A stretch of DNA of 64,000 nt from an uncultured Pelagibacteraceae bacterium. Lineage in GTDB: Bacteria > Pseudomonadota > Alphaproteobacteria > Pelagibacterales > Pelagibacteraceae. The position numbers were made by a program, and so were the translations under genes. The notes under the pieces were generated by a model that was given only the letters and a program-made list of their open reading frames with translations, searched no databases and had not been told where the DNA came from. Positions 36,367 to 44,432 of the stretch are shown here, one piece after another; the first letter of the stretch is position 1, and each line of letters starts with the position of its first letter. The stretch covers positions 1 through 64,000 of the forward strand of contig CACNZK010000003.1 of assembly GCA_902625035.1 (NCBI GenBank), read 5' to 3'.

Positions 36367-36732
36367 TTATCCAACCTTAGAAATATTTGAAACTTGCAAT
36401 GACTTATTAAATTTCAATTTTTGATCAGAATTTAGCTCAGAATACAGTTTAACTAAAAAATTATAATTAACATTCATATGTCCCTCTTGGGATTTCTCCA
36501 AATTTATTAAGTATTCTGAAAAATCTTCAAAAAAATAGTTTATTGGTACTTTTAAATAATTTGATAGTTGCAATAATCTTATTGAACTCACACCATTTGT
36601 ACCCTTTTCATATTTTTGTATTTGTTGGAATGTTACGTTGATTGCTTTTGCTACTTTTGTTTGCGTTAAACCTAATGCTAGTCTTCTAAGCTTAAGCTTA
36701 TTGCCTAAATGCTTATTAAAATTATCTTCCAT
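36367..36732 (-). CDS. XRE family helix-turn-helix transcriptional regulator
   Basis: A 121-residue DNA-binding protein. Residues 9-63 form a classic Cro/CI helix-turn-helix: LGNKLKLRRLALGLTQTKVAKAINVTFQQIQKYEKG is seen in residues 9-44, followed by SSIRLLQLSNYLKVPINYFFED. The rest is a short helical region of unknown role. Similar proteins are frequent in alphaproteobacteria as stand-alone regulators. It has a strong-looking promoter and a ribosome site GAGGGG. Target genes cannot be told; the downstream neighbours are tRNAs on the opposite strand. Confidence 0.88.
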   Translation of the reverse strand: MEDNFNKHLGNKLKLRRLALGLTQTKVAKAINVTFQQIQKYEKGTNGVSSIRLLQLSNYLKVPINYFFEDFSEYLINLEKSQEGHMNVNYNFLVKLYSELNSDQKLKFNKSLQVSNISKVG

Positions 36733-36816
36733 TAAGACCCCTCTTAATTTTTATTAAATACAGATTGAACAAGTTTTTAATCTTTACTGCAACAGTATTT
36801 TTTTTTTATTTTTTTG

Positions 36817-36846
36817 TAAATACCTGCTATTCCAAAAATATGTCAA
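36817..36846 (-). promoter_or_regulatory. Candidate promoter for the XRE regulator
   Basis: On the minus strand a consensus -35 TTGACA (36841-36846) and a -10 TATTTA (36817-36822) are separated by 18 bases. Transcription would start near 36810 and give a leader of about 80 bases rich in A. This is the best -35 match seen in the window. Confidence 0.6.
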
Positions 36847-36895
36847 GCAATACTTATGGTATAATTTGAGAAAAATTCCTTGAAATTGCTAGTAT

Positions 36896-37630
36896 CTATA
36901 GTATCTGGCTAAGGAAAAGTTTGGTCCTATCACTCCTAGGATTGGCAAAAAATTCCTTGGTATCCGCTTTTTCTACTATCATCCCCTCATCCATGAATAT
37001 CATTTGATCAGCAACTTCTTTAGCAAAACCCATTTCGTGTGTCACAACAATCATGGTCATACCTTGTTTTGCAAGATTGACCATTACATCAAGCACTTCT
37101 TTGATCATTTCGGGGTCTAATGCTGATGTAGGTTCATCAAAAAGCATTATTTTTGGTTCCATACATAAAGCTCTTGCTATTGCAGCTCTTTGTTGTTGTC
37201 CTCCAGATAATTGACCTGGATATTTTTGTGCTTGATCAAGAATTTGTACTCTTTCTAAATGTTTTAAAGCTAATTCCTCTGCATTTTTTTTAGGCATTTT
37301 TTTTACCCAAATGGGAGCTAGTGTACAATTATCTAAAATAGATAAATGAGGAAATAAATTAAATTGTTGAAATACCATGCCAACTTCAGCTCTTATTTGT
37401 TCAATATTTTTTGTATCTTCTGTTAATTCAGTTCCATCAACAATAATATTACCTTCTTGATGTTCCTCTAGTCTATTGATGCATCTAATCAAAGTTGATT
37501 TTCCTGACCCAGATGGACCACATACTACAATTTTTTCTTTTGGTTTTACCTCTAAGTTAATCTTTTTTAAAACTTGAAAGTCACCAAACCATTTGTTCAT
37601 ATTATTAATTTGGATGATACTGTCTGACAT
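36896..37630 (-). CDS. aapP: General L-amino acid ABC transporter, ATP-binding protein
   Basis: AapP energises import of polar amino acids by the AapJQMP system. The 244-residue ATPase has Walker [11 protein letters not shown]-loop [12 protein letters not shown], signature [15 protein letters not shown], Walker [15 protein letters not shown] and H-loop VVTHEMGF, all close to the polar amino acid importer subfamily (GlnQ/AapP). It follows aapM with a 6-bp gap and ends the minus-strand operon. No clear terminator follows it before the XRE promoter region. Confidence 0.96.
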   Translation of the reverse strand: MSDSIIQINNMNKWFGDFQVLKKINLEVKPKEKIVVCGPSGSGKSTLIRCINRLEEHQEGNIIVDGTELTEDTKNIEQIRAEVGMVFQQFNLFPHLSILDNCTLAPIWVKKMPKKNAEELALKHLERVQILDQAQKYPGQLSGGQQQRAAIARALCMEPKIMLFDEPTSALDPEMIKEVLDVMVNLAKQGMTMIVVTHEMGFAKEVADQMIFMDEGMIVEKADTKEFFANPRSDRTKLFLSQIL

Positions 37631-37636
37631 AATTCT

Positions 37637-39079
37637 TTATCTATCTGTTTTATATTTTTGTTCTAAATTATAACTATATTTACTCATTGCATAACAAATA
37701 ATCCAGAAAATTATTGCAGCAAAAACATATCCTTCCATTGCAAAACCTAACCATTTTGGATTAGTTTTTGCTAGATTCAACATTCCAACTATTTCTAAAA
37801 GACCTACTACAAATATTAAAGGAGTATCTTTAACCAAAGCTAAAAATGTATTTGCAATGCCTGGAATTACTAATTTTAATGCTTGGGGAAGAATTACAAA
37901 TATATGCATTTTCCAATATCCCATACCTAATGATTTTGCAGCCTCGTATTGTCCCCTTGGTAAAGCTTGTAAGCCACCTCGAATAACTTCTGCTACATAA
38001 GCAGCTTCAAATAATGAAATTGCAATTATCGCTCTTACTAATTTATCAATAAAAAAATCTTCTGGTAAAAACATTGGAAACATTACTGCTGACATAAATA
38101 GAACTGTTATTAAAGGTACACCCCTCCAAAATTCAATAAAACCTACTGAGATATATCTAATTAAAGGGAAACTTGATCTTCTACCTAAAGCAAAAGCCAT
38201 TCCTATAGGAAAACAGAAAATTAGGCAGAAAAAAGATATTATAAAAGTCAAAGATAATCCTCCCCAAGCTCCGGTCTCTACCCAATTTAAACCATCTAAT
38301 TTACCTAACTCAATGTATTCCTCAAAAAATATGAAATATTTTAAGATTATATAAAGTGCTAAAGGTACAATTAAAAAATAATAGAATTTGTATTTAGCGG
38401 GTATAAAAAAACCTATAATAATAGATAAGATAGCTGCAATAATCCCATACGAAAAATCAAAAAATACTGGACCACCAGATATAAAGAAAAAGATAAATAG
38501 AAATGCAATCAGAGGATAAATTACAACATAGTAAAGAGTTAAATATTTTTTTAATCTATCAGTAGCAAAATAACCTACCGAACCCATCAATACTAAGGCT
38601 ATAAATGATAAATTTATTCTCCATTGTTCAGCATTTGGATACATTCCGTACATAAACCTTCTCATCCAGACTTTGATGTATGTCCAACAAGCTCCTGAAC
38701 CTGTGCAAACATCTTTACTGTCACCTGCAAAACTAGCATCTATTACAAACCAACTAAGAACAGGTGGAATAGATTTAATGATTACAAAAATAATCAGTAA
38801 TGATAGAATGGCATTAAAATTATTGGTATTTATATGCTTATTTAAAAGATCTAAATATCTTATACCGCTAAATTCTATTCTAATAAAATAAAGTCCAACA
38901 AATCCTAGTATTAGGGGTAATAAAAAACTCAAAAAGTTAGGTAAGAAACCAGTTAAATTTAAACTAAAAAAGGCATTAAAAAAAACATCTAATACACTTA
39001 TAAAAAATAAAAAAGAACCTAAATATAAAAAAGTATTTAGATTACTCTTGTCTGGTCTTAAGAAATTTATTTTTGACAT
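37637..39079 (-). CDS. aapM: General L-amino acid ABC transporter permease AapM
   Basis: One of two inner-membrane permeases of the broad amino-acid importer. The 480-residue protein has an extended N-terminal membrane region and a C-terminal HAAT permease domain with EFWRGVPLITVLFM, AAYVAEVIRGGLQALPRGQYEAAKSLG in pieces near residues 358-384 and PGIANTFLALVKDTPL. The inserted N-terminal part contains a short cysteine pair (DVCTGSGACW) seen in AapM-type proteins. It shares one base with aapQ. Confidence 0.94.
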   Translation of the reverse strand: MSKINFLRPDKSNLNTFLYLGSFLFFISVLDVFFNAFFSLNLTGFLPNFLSFLLPLILGFVGLYFIRIEFSGIRYLDLLNKHINTNNFNAILSLLIIFVIIKSIPPVLSWFVIDASFAGDSKDVCTGSGACWTYIKVWMRRFMYGMYPNAEQWRINLSFIALVLMGSVGYFATDRLKKYLTLYYVVIYPLIAFLFIFFFISGGPVFFDFSYGIIAAILSIIIGFFIPAKYKFYYFLIVPLALYIILKYFIFFEEYIELGKLDGLNWVETGAWGGLSLTFIISFFCLIFCFPIGMAFALGRRSSFPLIRYISVGFIEFWRGVPLITVLFMSAVMFPMFLPEDFFIDKLVRAIIAISLFEAAYVAEVIRGGLQALPRGQYEAAKSLGMGYWKMHIFVILPQALKLVIPGIANTFLALVKDTPLIFVVGLLEIVGMLNLAKTNPKWLGFAMEGYVFAAIIFWIICYAMSKYSYNLEQKYKTDR

Positions 39080-40230
39080 TATTTTTCCTGTATTGCAATT
39101 TTTTTGTTATACCAGTTCATCAAAAGAGAAATTGAAATACTTAGAGTTAAATAGGTAAACATAGTTATAGAAACTATTTCAATAGCTTTACCAGTTTGCA
39201 TTAATGCAGTCCCAGCAAATACTAAAACTAAATCTGGATAAGCTATAGCTGCAGCTAATGAAGAATTTTTTGTTAAATTTAGATATTGGTTTGTTGTTGG
39301 TGGAATAATAATTCTCAATGCTTGAGGCATAATTACAAGTTTGAGTACCTGATTTGGTGTTAATCCTATTGATGCTGCAGCCTCTTTCTGTCCTTTACCT
39401 ACGCCTTGAATTCCTGCTCTTACACATTCAGCAATAAAAGTTGCTGTGTATAGAGATAAAGATAAAGTAAGGGCTATCAATTCTGGAGGTAAACTTACTC
39501 CTCCTTCGTAAATAAAAGACGTTGTTGCTAATTGTTTTAAAACAGGAACCTCAAATGAAAGGCCTACTCCACCAATTAAAAAACTTAAAAGAGGTAAAAT
39601 GAATATTAATCCTATCGATATCAAAAATACTGGTATTTGTTTTCCTTGATTTTCTTGAACTCTCTTGGCATGAATACGAATAACAATTATTGCAATTATT
39701 GCTGCAACTACTGAATAGAAGAAAACACTAAAATTTTGCCAAATAAATGCTGGAACATATAACCCTTTAATAGTTAAGAAAAAAACACCAAACATTGCTT
39801 CTGCATCTTGTGGAAGCGGTAATGCTCTTAATGCAGCAAAATACCAAAAAAATATTTGAAGCAGTAATGGAATGTTTCTAAAGAATTCAACATAAAAAGC
39901 TGCAAATTTATTTATTAGATAATTAGGAGATAATCTTGCTACACCAACTATTACACCAAGAATAGTTGCAATTATAATTCCAATGACCGAAACAAGAATT
40001 GTATTTAATAATCCAACTAAGTAGGCTCTAAAATATGAATGTGAACCGTCATACTCTATAAGTGAAAATTGAACATCAAATGAGGATTCTTGTGACAGAA
40101 ATCCGTAACCAAAATCAATACCTCTGTTTTCCATATTGATTTGAGCGTTATAAGTAAAAAAACCAAAAACTAAAACGACAGCAGTAACTGTAATTAATTG
40201 GGGAACAATATCTTTAAGTTTAAAATTCAC
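39079..40230 (-). CDS. aapQ: General L-amino acid ABC transporter permease AapQ
   Basis: Second permease of the amino-acid importer. The 383-residue protein has a FRNIPLLLQIFFWYFAALRALPLPQ segment near residues 115-139, where AapQ/BztB proteins carry a long loop insertion, then ATFIAECVRAGIQGVGKGQKEAAASIGL in pieces near 263-290 and PTTNQYLNLTKNSSLAAAI. It lies 75 bases after aapJ, with a hairpin between. The stop shares a base with the aapM start. Confidence 0.95.
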   Translation of the reverse strand: MNFKLKDIVPQLITVTAVVLVFGFFTYNAQINMENRGIDFGYGFLSQESSFDVQFSLIEYDGSHSYFRAYLVGLLNTILVSVIGIIIATILGVIVGVARLSPNYLINKFAAFYVEFFRNIPLLLQIFFWYFAALRALPLPQDAEAMFGVFFLTIKGLYVPAFIWQNFSVFFYSVVAAIIAIIVIRIHAKRVQENQGKQIPVFLISIGLIFILPLLSFLIGGVGLSFEVPVLKQLATTSFIYEGGVSLPPELIALTLSLSLYTATFIAECVRAGIQGVGKGQKEAAASIGLTPNQVLKLVIMPQALRIIIPPTTNQYLNLTKNSSLAAAIAYPDLVLVFAGTALMQTGKAIEIVSITMFTYLTLSISISLLMNWYNKKIAIQEK

Positions 40231-40254
40231 AATTTGGATAATATATGAGTTTAT

Positions 40255-40287
40255 AAAAAAAGGGCTAGAAAAATCTAGCCCTTTTTA
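40255..40287 (-). terminator. Hairpin between aapJ and aapQ (partial terminator)
   Basis: GGGCTAGA (40262-40269) and TCTAGCCC (40274-40281) form an 8-bp perfect stem with a 4-base loop, extended by A-T pairs to the sides. On the minus strand it is followed by a T-run, as in intrinsic terminators. Because aapQ continues 30 bases later in the same direction, it most likely acts as an attenuating terminator or a 3' stabiliser for aapJ messages. Confidence 0.8.
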
Positions 40288-40305
40288 AATGTTTTAAAAC
40301 TACAA

Positions 40306-41346
40306 TTATCTTGCAGGTGGTACGTAAAGTATTCCACCCTTAGTCCATAATTGATTTGGACCTCTGTCTGGTAAAATTCCAGTGTCAGCTATATTTCTCT
40401 TATAACTTTCACCATAGTTACCAACTTGCTTGATAATTCTTAAGCTCCAGTCATTATCTAGACCGAAAGCAGCACCTAATTCACCTTCTGCTCCAACTAA
40501 TCTTTTAATAGCTGGGTTATCAGAAGTTTTCATCATGTCTGCATTTGCTGAAGTAATACCATACTCTTCCGCTTCAATCATAGTGTTCAAAGACCATCTA
40601 ACGATATCTTCCCAAACAGCATCACCTTGTCTAACAACTGGTCCTAAAGGTTCTTTAGAAATAGTTTCTGGTAGTACAATGTGCTCGTCAGGATTCTTCA
40701 TTTTTGTTCTTTGAGCAGCTAATCCAGATTTGTCTGTAGTGTAAGTATCACATCTACCTGCATCGTAAGCAGCTACAACTTCGTCAGCTTTTTCAAAAGC
40801 AACTGGTTCATATTTGATTCCTTTTGAATTAAAGAAATCTCTCATGTTTAACTCAGTTGTTGTACCGATATTAGTACATGCTGAGATACCATCTTTGAAT
40901 TGGCCTGTTGAAGTAATACCTGAACTTTTTCTTACCATGAAACCTTGTCCATCGTAAAAGTTTACACCTACGAAAGTAAGTCCGATATCAGCATCTCTAG
41001 AAAGAGTCCAAGTTGTGTTTCTTGATAAGATATCAATCTCACCAGAAGTTAAAGCTGTAAATCTTTCTTTTGCACTTAGTGGTGTAAACTTAACTTTGTT
41101 TGCATCACCTAATACAGCAGCAGCTACCGCTCTACATACATCAACGTCTACACCAGTCCAATTTCCTGCAGCATCAGCATTAGAAAATCCTGGAAGACCT
41201 TGAGATACTCCACATCTTACAAAACCCTTTTTTTGAGTGTTTTTAAGTGTTTTAGATTTTTTAGCAGCCATAGACTCTGTTGTAAAAGTGAACAACACAG
41301 CTACCATAGCGACTAAAGAAGTTAATTGTTTTAAGTATTTAAACAT
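40306..41346 (-). CDS. aapJ: General L-amino acid ABC transporter, periplasmic binding protein
   Basis: AapJ captures amino acids in the periplasm. The 346-residue protein has a signal peptide (cleavage near ESMAA-K, residues 24-28), then FVRCGVSQGLPGFSNADAAGNWTGVDVDVCRAVAAA in pieces near residues 42-77, and the ERFTALTSGEIDILSRNTTWT signature near 98-118 of the family 3 binding proteins. A good ribosome site (AGGAAGAAAT) precedes the ATG. Codon choice is richer in preferred-looking codons than in its neighbours, as expected for one of the most abundant proteins in SAR11 cells. A hairpin follows. Confidence 0.96.
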   Translation of the reverse strand: MFKYLKQLTSLVAMVAVLFTFTTESMAAKKSKTLKNTQKKGFVRCGVSQGLPGFSNADAAGNWTGVDVDVCRAVAAAVLGDANKVKFTPLSAKERFTALTSGEIDILSRNTTWTLSRDADIGLTFVGVNFYDGQGFMVRKSSGITSTGQFKDGISACTNIGTTTELNMRDFFNSKGIKYEPVAFEKADEVVAAYDAGRCDTYTTDKSGLAAQRTKMKNPDEHIVLPETISKEPLGPVVRQGDAVWEDIVRWSLNTMIEAEEYGITSANADMMKTSDNPAIKRLVGAEGELGAAFGLDNDWSLRIIKQVGNYGESYKRNIADTGILPDRGPNQLWTKGGILYVPPAR

Positions 41347-41409
41347 ATTTCTTCCTATTGTTTATTTATTTGTTAACAAATAATTCAAAATTACTTTTGA
41401 ATATTCATA

Positions 41410-41438
41410 ATTTAAGCATGTTCAAAAATACTCTTCAA
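41410..41438 (-). promoter_or_regulatory. Candidate promoter for aapJ
   Basis: On the minus strand a -35 TTGAAG (41433-41438) and a -10 TTAAAT (41410-41415) lie 17 bases apart, the latter preceded by TGC. The leader to the ATG at 41346 would be about 57 bases. A tRNA-Arg gene lies further upstream on the same strand, so read-through is also possible. Confidence 0.45.
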
Positions 41439-41457
41439 GTGGAATTTATTGGGTTTT

Positions 41458-41481
41458 TTGACCTAGAGAAATTCTAGTCAA
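41458..41481. promoter_or_regulatory. Inverted repeat upstream of the aapJ promoter
   Basis: TTGACCTAGA and TCTAGTCAA are inverted around GAAAT with one bulged base. The element ends 20 bases upstream of the -35 of the candidate aapJ promoter and is not followed by a T-run on either strand, so a protein-binding site is more plausible than a terminator. The binding factor is unknown. Confidence 0.4.
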
Positions 41482-41519
41482 GATAATAATTATAGAAAAT
41501 TACTATAAAAATCAATGTC

Positions 41520-41596
41520 TGGCGCGCCCTGAAGGATTCGAACCTACGACCCTCGGTTTAGAAAACCGATGCTCTATCCAGCTGAGCTAAGGGCGC
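41520..41596 (-). tRNA. tRNA-Arg (anticodon TCT)
   Basis: On the minus strand: acceptor AGGGCGC... pairs as GCGCCCT, D arm GCTC/GAGC, anticodon stem CGGTT/AACCG around loop TTCTAA giving TCT, T loop TTCGAAT, encoded CCA. It decodes AGA, the main arginine codon in this AT-rich genome. Confidence 0.96.
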
Positions 41597-41628
41597 ATCA
41601 AAATTTATCTTACATATACAATAATAAG

Positions 41629-43035
41629 TTAATTTTTAAAAAGGAATTTTTTTATTAAAAGTAAAATTGTTAATAACTCAATCCTACCTACGATCATAAA
41701 GAAAATAAGACAATATTTACTGAATAATTGAAGATTATAAAAATCAAATTCCTTTAAACCATAGATTGAGGAGTTGACAGTATTCATTAAAGTTAAAATT
41801 GATAATTTGAATGAATTGACAAATGTTGCTCCACTTAAACTTAGTAATGAAGTTAATATAAATAAAGATAAAATGAATATTATTATTGTTAAAAAATATT
41901 TATTGATTTCATCTAAATTAAAATTAATCTTTGTGAAAATTAACTTATTCATAAAAACATTTTTAGGTCTACTAAAAGATAAAATCTGATTTAAAGAAAA
42001 TTTAAATAATGAATAAATTTTTATAAATCTTAAACCAGAACTCGTCGAAAAAAAAGATCCACCGATAATCACCAAGATTAAGTATATAAAGTTTAAATTT
42101 TCTTGGCCTGAATTTAATGAAAAACCAATATTTGTCATACTACTAACTATTGCAAAAAGATTTACAAAAAAATCAAAATTGAAACTAAAAAAAAGAAAAA
42201 AAATAGTTACTACTACAGCTAAATAAATTAGTAAATGAAGATCTTCATAGAAAAAATTAATGTTATTTTTTCTCAAAAAAATTAAATTATATGAAAAAAA
42301 AAGACTAAAAAAAGAAAAGAGCATCAACAATGAAAATATGATTATTTGAGTATTTTCTTTAATTATTATCGATAATTCATTGACAGGTAAAAAACCACCA
42401 GATGAGATTATTGTTAAAGCCAAATTTAAGGAGTCAAATGTTCTTATTGAAAAAATATTTAAGATTATAAATATTATAATTGTCAATGAAGAGTATAAAA
42501 TAAAAATTTTAGCTGCTTGTTTTAAGATTTCTGAGCTATTAAAAGATATATAATTTGTTAAGGTTTTTTTAAAACTTTCATCATAGATATCTATTAAATA
42601 GATTATAGAGAATAAGAAATAAAGACCACCTATCCATTGAGTAGATGATCTCCAAATTACTAAGCTTTGATCAATAAGTTTTATGTTTTCAAAAATTGTA
42701 AAACCAGTGGATGTAAATCCTGATATAGCTTCAAAAAATGAATTTGAAAAAGTTAAATTGTAAATACTGAAATAAAATGGAATTGATAAAACCAAAGGTA
42801 TTAATAGATAACCCAAAAATATAGTTAAAATCTTCTGAAAAATATTTGATTTAACATCATATTTTCCAAATTTGAATAAAGCTATAAATAAAATAAATGA
42901 TGTTACTAAAGTATAATAGTAAGTATGTAAATTTAGATATAAATTGAAATAGTAAGAGTAAAGAATATTAAAAAAAGAAAGTATTGAAACAATACCAAAA
43001 AAAAAACTTAAATATTTAATCTGTAATTTAAACAT
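41629..43035 (-). CDS. trkH: Potassium uptake protein TrkH family, variant fourth pore loop
   Basis: Membrane subunit of a Trk/Ktr-type potassium uptake system, gated by TrkA. The 468-residue protein has about ten to twelve hydrophobic segments and four pore-loop repeats: TSTGF near residue 109-112, SSGGF near 211-215, TNIGF near 301-305, and a fourth that reads NTVNSS near 418-423, where the filter glycine is expected. The last gene of ntrY-ntrX-trkA-trkH, it lies four bases after trkA. The family is clear from the first three loops and the trkA neighbour. Confidence 0.9.
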   Translation of the reverse strand: MFKLQIKYLSFFFGIVSILSFFNILYSYYFNLYLNLHTYYYTLVTSFILFIALFKFGKYDVKSNIFQKILTIFLGYLLIPLVLSIPFYFSIYNLTFSNSFFEAISGFTSTGFTIFENIKLIDQSLVIWRSSTQWIGGLYFLFSIIYLIDIYDESFKKTLTNYISFNSSEILKQAAKIFILYSSLTIIIFIILNIFSIRTFDSLNLALTIISSGGFLPVNELSIIIKENTQIIIFSLLMLFSFFSLFFSYNLIFLRKNNINFFYEDLHLLIYLAVVVTIFFLFFSFNFDFFVNLFAIVSSMTNIGFSLNSGQENLNFIYLILVIIGGSFFSTSSGLRFIKIYSLFKFSLNQILSFSRPKNVFMNKLIFTKINFNLDEINKYFLTIIIFILSLFILTSLLSLSGATFVNSFKLSILTLMNTVNSSIYGLKEFDFYNLQLFSKYCLIFFMIVGRIELLTILLLIKKFLFKN

Positions 43036-43039
43036 CTGA

Positions 43040-44431
43040 TTAAACAGAGCTTAGTCTGAAAAGATTTTCTACAACTCCAACTGTTTCTTTTTTTACAATT
43101 AAAATAACCTGATCATCTTTTTTAAAAACAAAGTCAGATTTTGGGATAATTACTTTTTTGTTTCTTAAAACAGCTCCAATTCTTATTTCCTCTGGCAAAT
43201 TTGAATTCTTTAATTCTTTATTAATTAGTTCTGAAGACTCAATTATCTCTGCCTCTATTACCTCGTACTCACCATTAGATATTGTATAAGCGTTTTCAAT
43301 TGTTCCCTTATGGATATGTTTTAAAATACTAGAAACTGTATTCATTCTAGGATCTATCAAATCATCAATTTTCAAAGATGATTGTAAAAGAGAATAGTTA
43401 GGCTTGTTTATTAAAGCCATTGTTCTTTTATCCTCAATATCTTTTTGGTCTTTAGCAAATTTTTCAACAAGAACACTAACCATTAAATTATCTTCATCAT
43501 CATTAGTAAGTGCTAAAACAGTTTCTGCTTCATCTAAATTTGCTTCAGATAAAACTTCCTCGTCTAATCCATTTCCATTTATTACAATTGTATTATTCAA
43601 TTCATTTGCTAGATACTCAGATCGCAATTTATCTTTTTCCACAATCTTTACTCTCACTCCTTCTAATGTATCTTCAATATTTTTAGCAAGATTATAACCA
43701 ATATTCCCCCCTCCAATAATCAAAATTTTTTTAGAAATTTTTTCGGAATGACCAAATGCTTCTAAAGTTTCTGCCATTTGTGAAGAATTAATTATTGCAT
43801 AAATTTTATCATTTTCTTTCACCTCATCAGTTTTCTTTGGAATAAAAGATTTATCTTCTCTAATTATTGCAATTATATTTGCATCCAAGTTTGGAAATTT
43901 ATTTGTTAATTCATTCAGTTTTAAACCAGTCAATTTACAATTATCTTTAATTAATATTTCTAAAAGCCTTATTTGATTCTCTGCAAATGGGACACTATCA
44001 AGAGCTCCTGGTGCCTCTAATTTTCTTTGAATTGATTTTGCAATTTCAATTTCTGGAGAAATTATTACGTCAATCGGTAAATTTTCTTTATTATAAACTC
44101 GGGTAAATTTTGGATTCAAATAATCTTGTGATCTTATTCGAGCAATTTTTTTTGGAATATTAAAGACTGAGAATGCTATTTGGCAAATTAACATGTTAAT
44201 TTCGTCATTTCTAGTAACTGCTATTATCATATCTGTTTCAGCCGCATTAGCTTTCTCAAGTATTGATGGATAAGTTGCTTTACCGACTATTGCTTTAACA
44301 TCAAGTGAATCGTTAATTTTTTGTATATCTTCACTTGATTGGTCAATTACAGTCACGGAGTGACCTTGTTCACTAAGAAGTTTAGCAATAGTAAAACCAA
44401 CTCTTCCAGCGCCACAAATTATAATATTCAT
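43040..44431 (-). CDS. trkA: Trk system potassium uptake protein TrkA
   Basis: Peripheral nucleotide-binding subunit that gates TrkH. The 463-residue protein contains two RCK modules, each with a Rossmann motif: CGAGRVGFTIAKLLSEQGHSVTVID near residue 5-29 and IGGGNIGYNLAKNIED near 237-252, each followed by a TrkA_C domain. This double-RCK layout is the usual TrkA form. It starts one base after the ntrX stop and is probably in the same transcript. Confidence 0.97.
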   Translation of the reverse strand: MNIIICGAGRVGFTIAKLLSEQGHSVTVIDQSSEDIQKINDSLDVKAIVGKATYPSILEKANAAETDMIIAVTRNDEINMLICQIAFSVFNIPKKIARIRSQDYLNPKFTRVYNKENLPIDVIISPEIEIAKSIQRKLEAPGALDSVPFAENQIRLLEILIKDNCKLTGLKLNELTNKFPNLDANIIAIIREDKSFIPKKTDEVKENDKIYAIINSSQMAETLEAFGHSEKISKKILIIGGGNIGYNLAKNIEDTLEGVRVKIVEKDKLRSEYLANELNNTIVINGNGLDEEVLSEANLDEAETVLALTNDDEDNLMVSVLVEKFAKDQKDIEDKRTMALINKPNYSLLQSSLKIDDLIDPRMNTVSSILKHIHKGTIENAYTISNGEYEVIEAEIIESSELINKELKNSNLPEEIRIGAVLRNKKVIIPKSDFVFKKDDQVILIVKKETVGVVENLFRLSSV

Positions 44432-44432
44432 T

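Noticed and set aside
36200-36424. Open frame of 74 codons across the tRNA-Cys/tRNA-Asn region
   Set aside because: It reads through tRNA-Cys and tRNA-Asn and into the convergent XRE gene; no ribosome site and no recognisable protein.
41458-41481. Inverted repeat as a terminator for tRNA-Arg
   Set aside because: No T-run follows on the minus strand (the following bases are A-rich and CCC), so an intrinsic terminator is not supported; kept only as a possible protein site.
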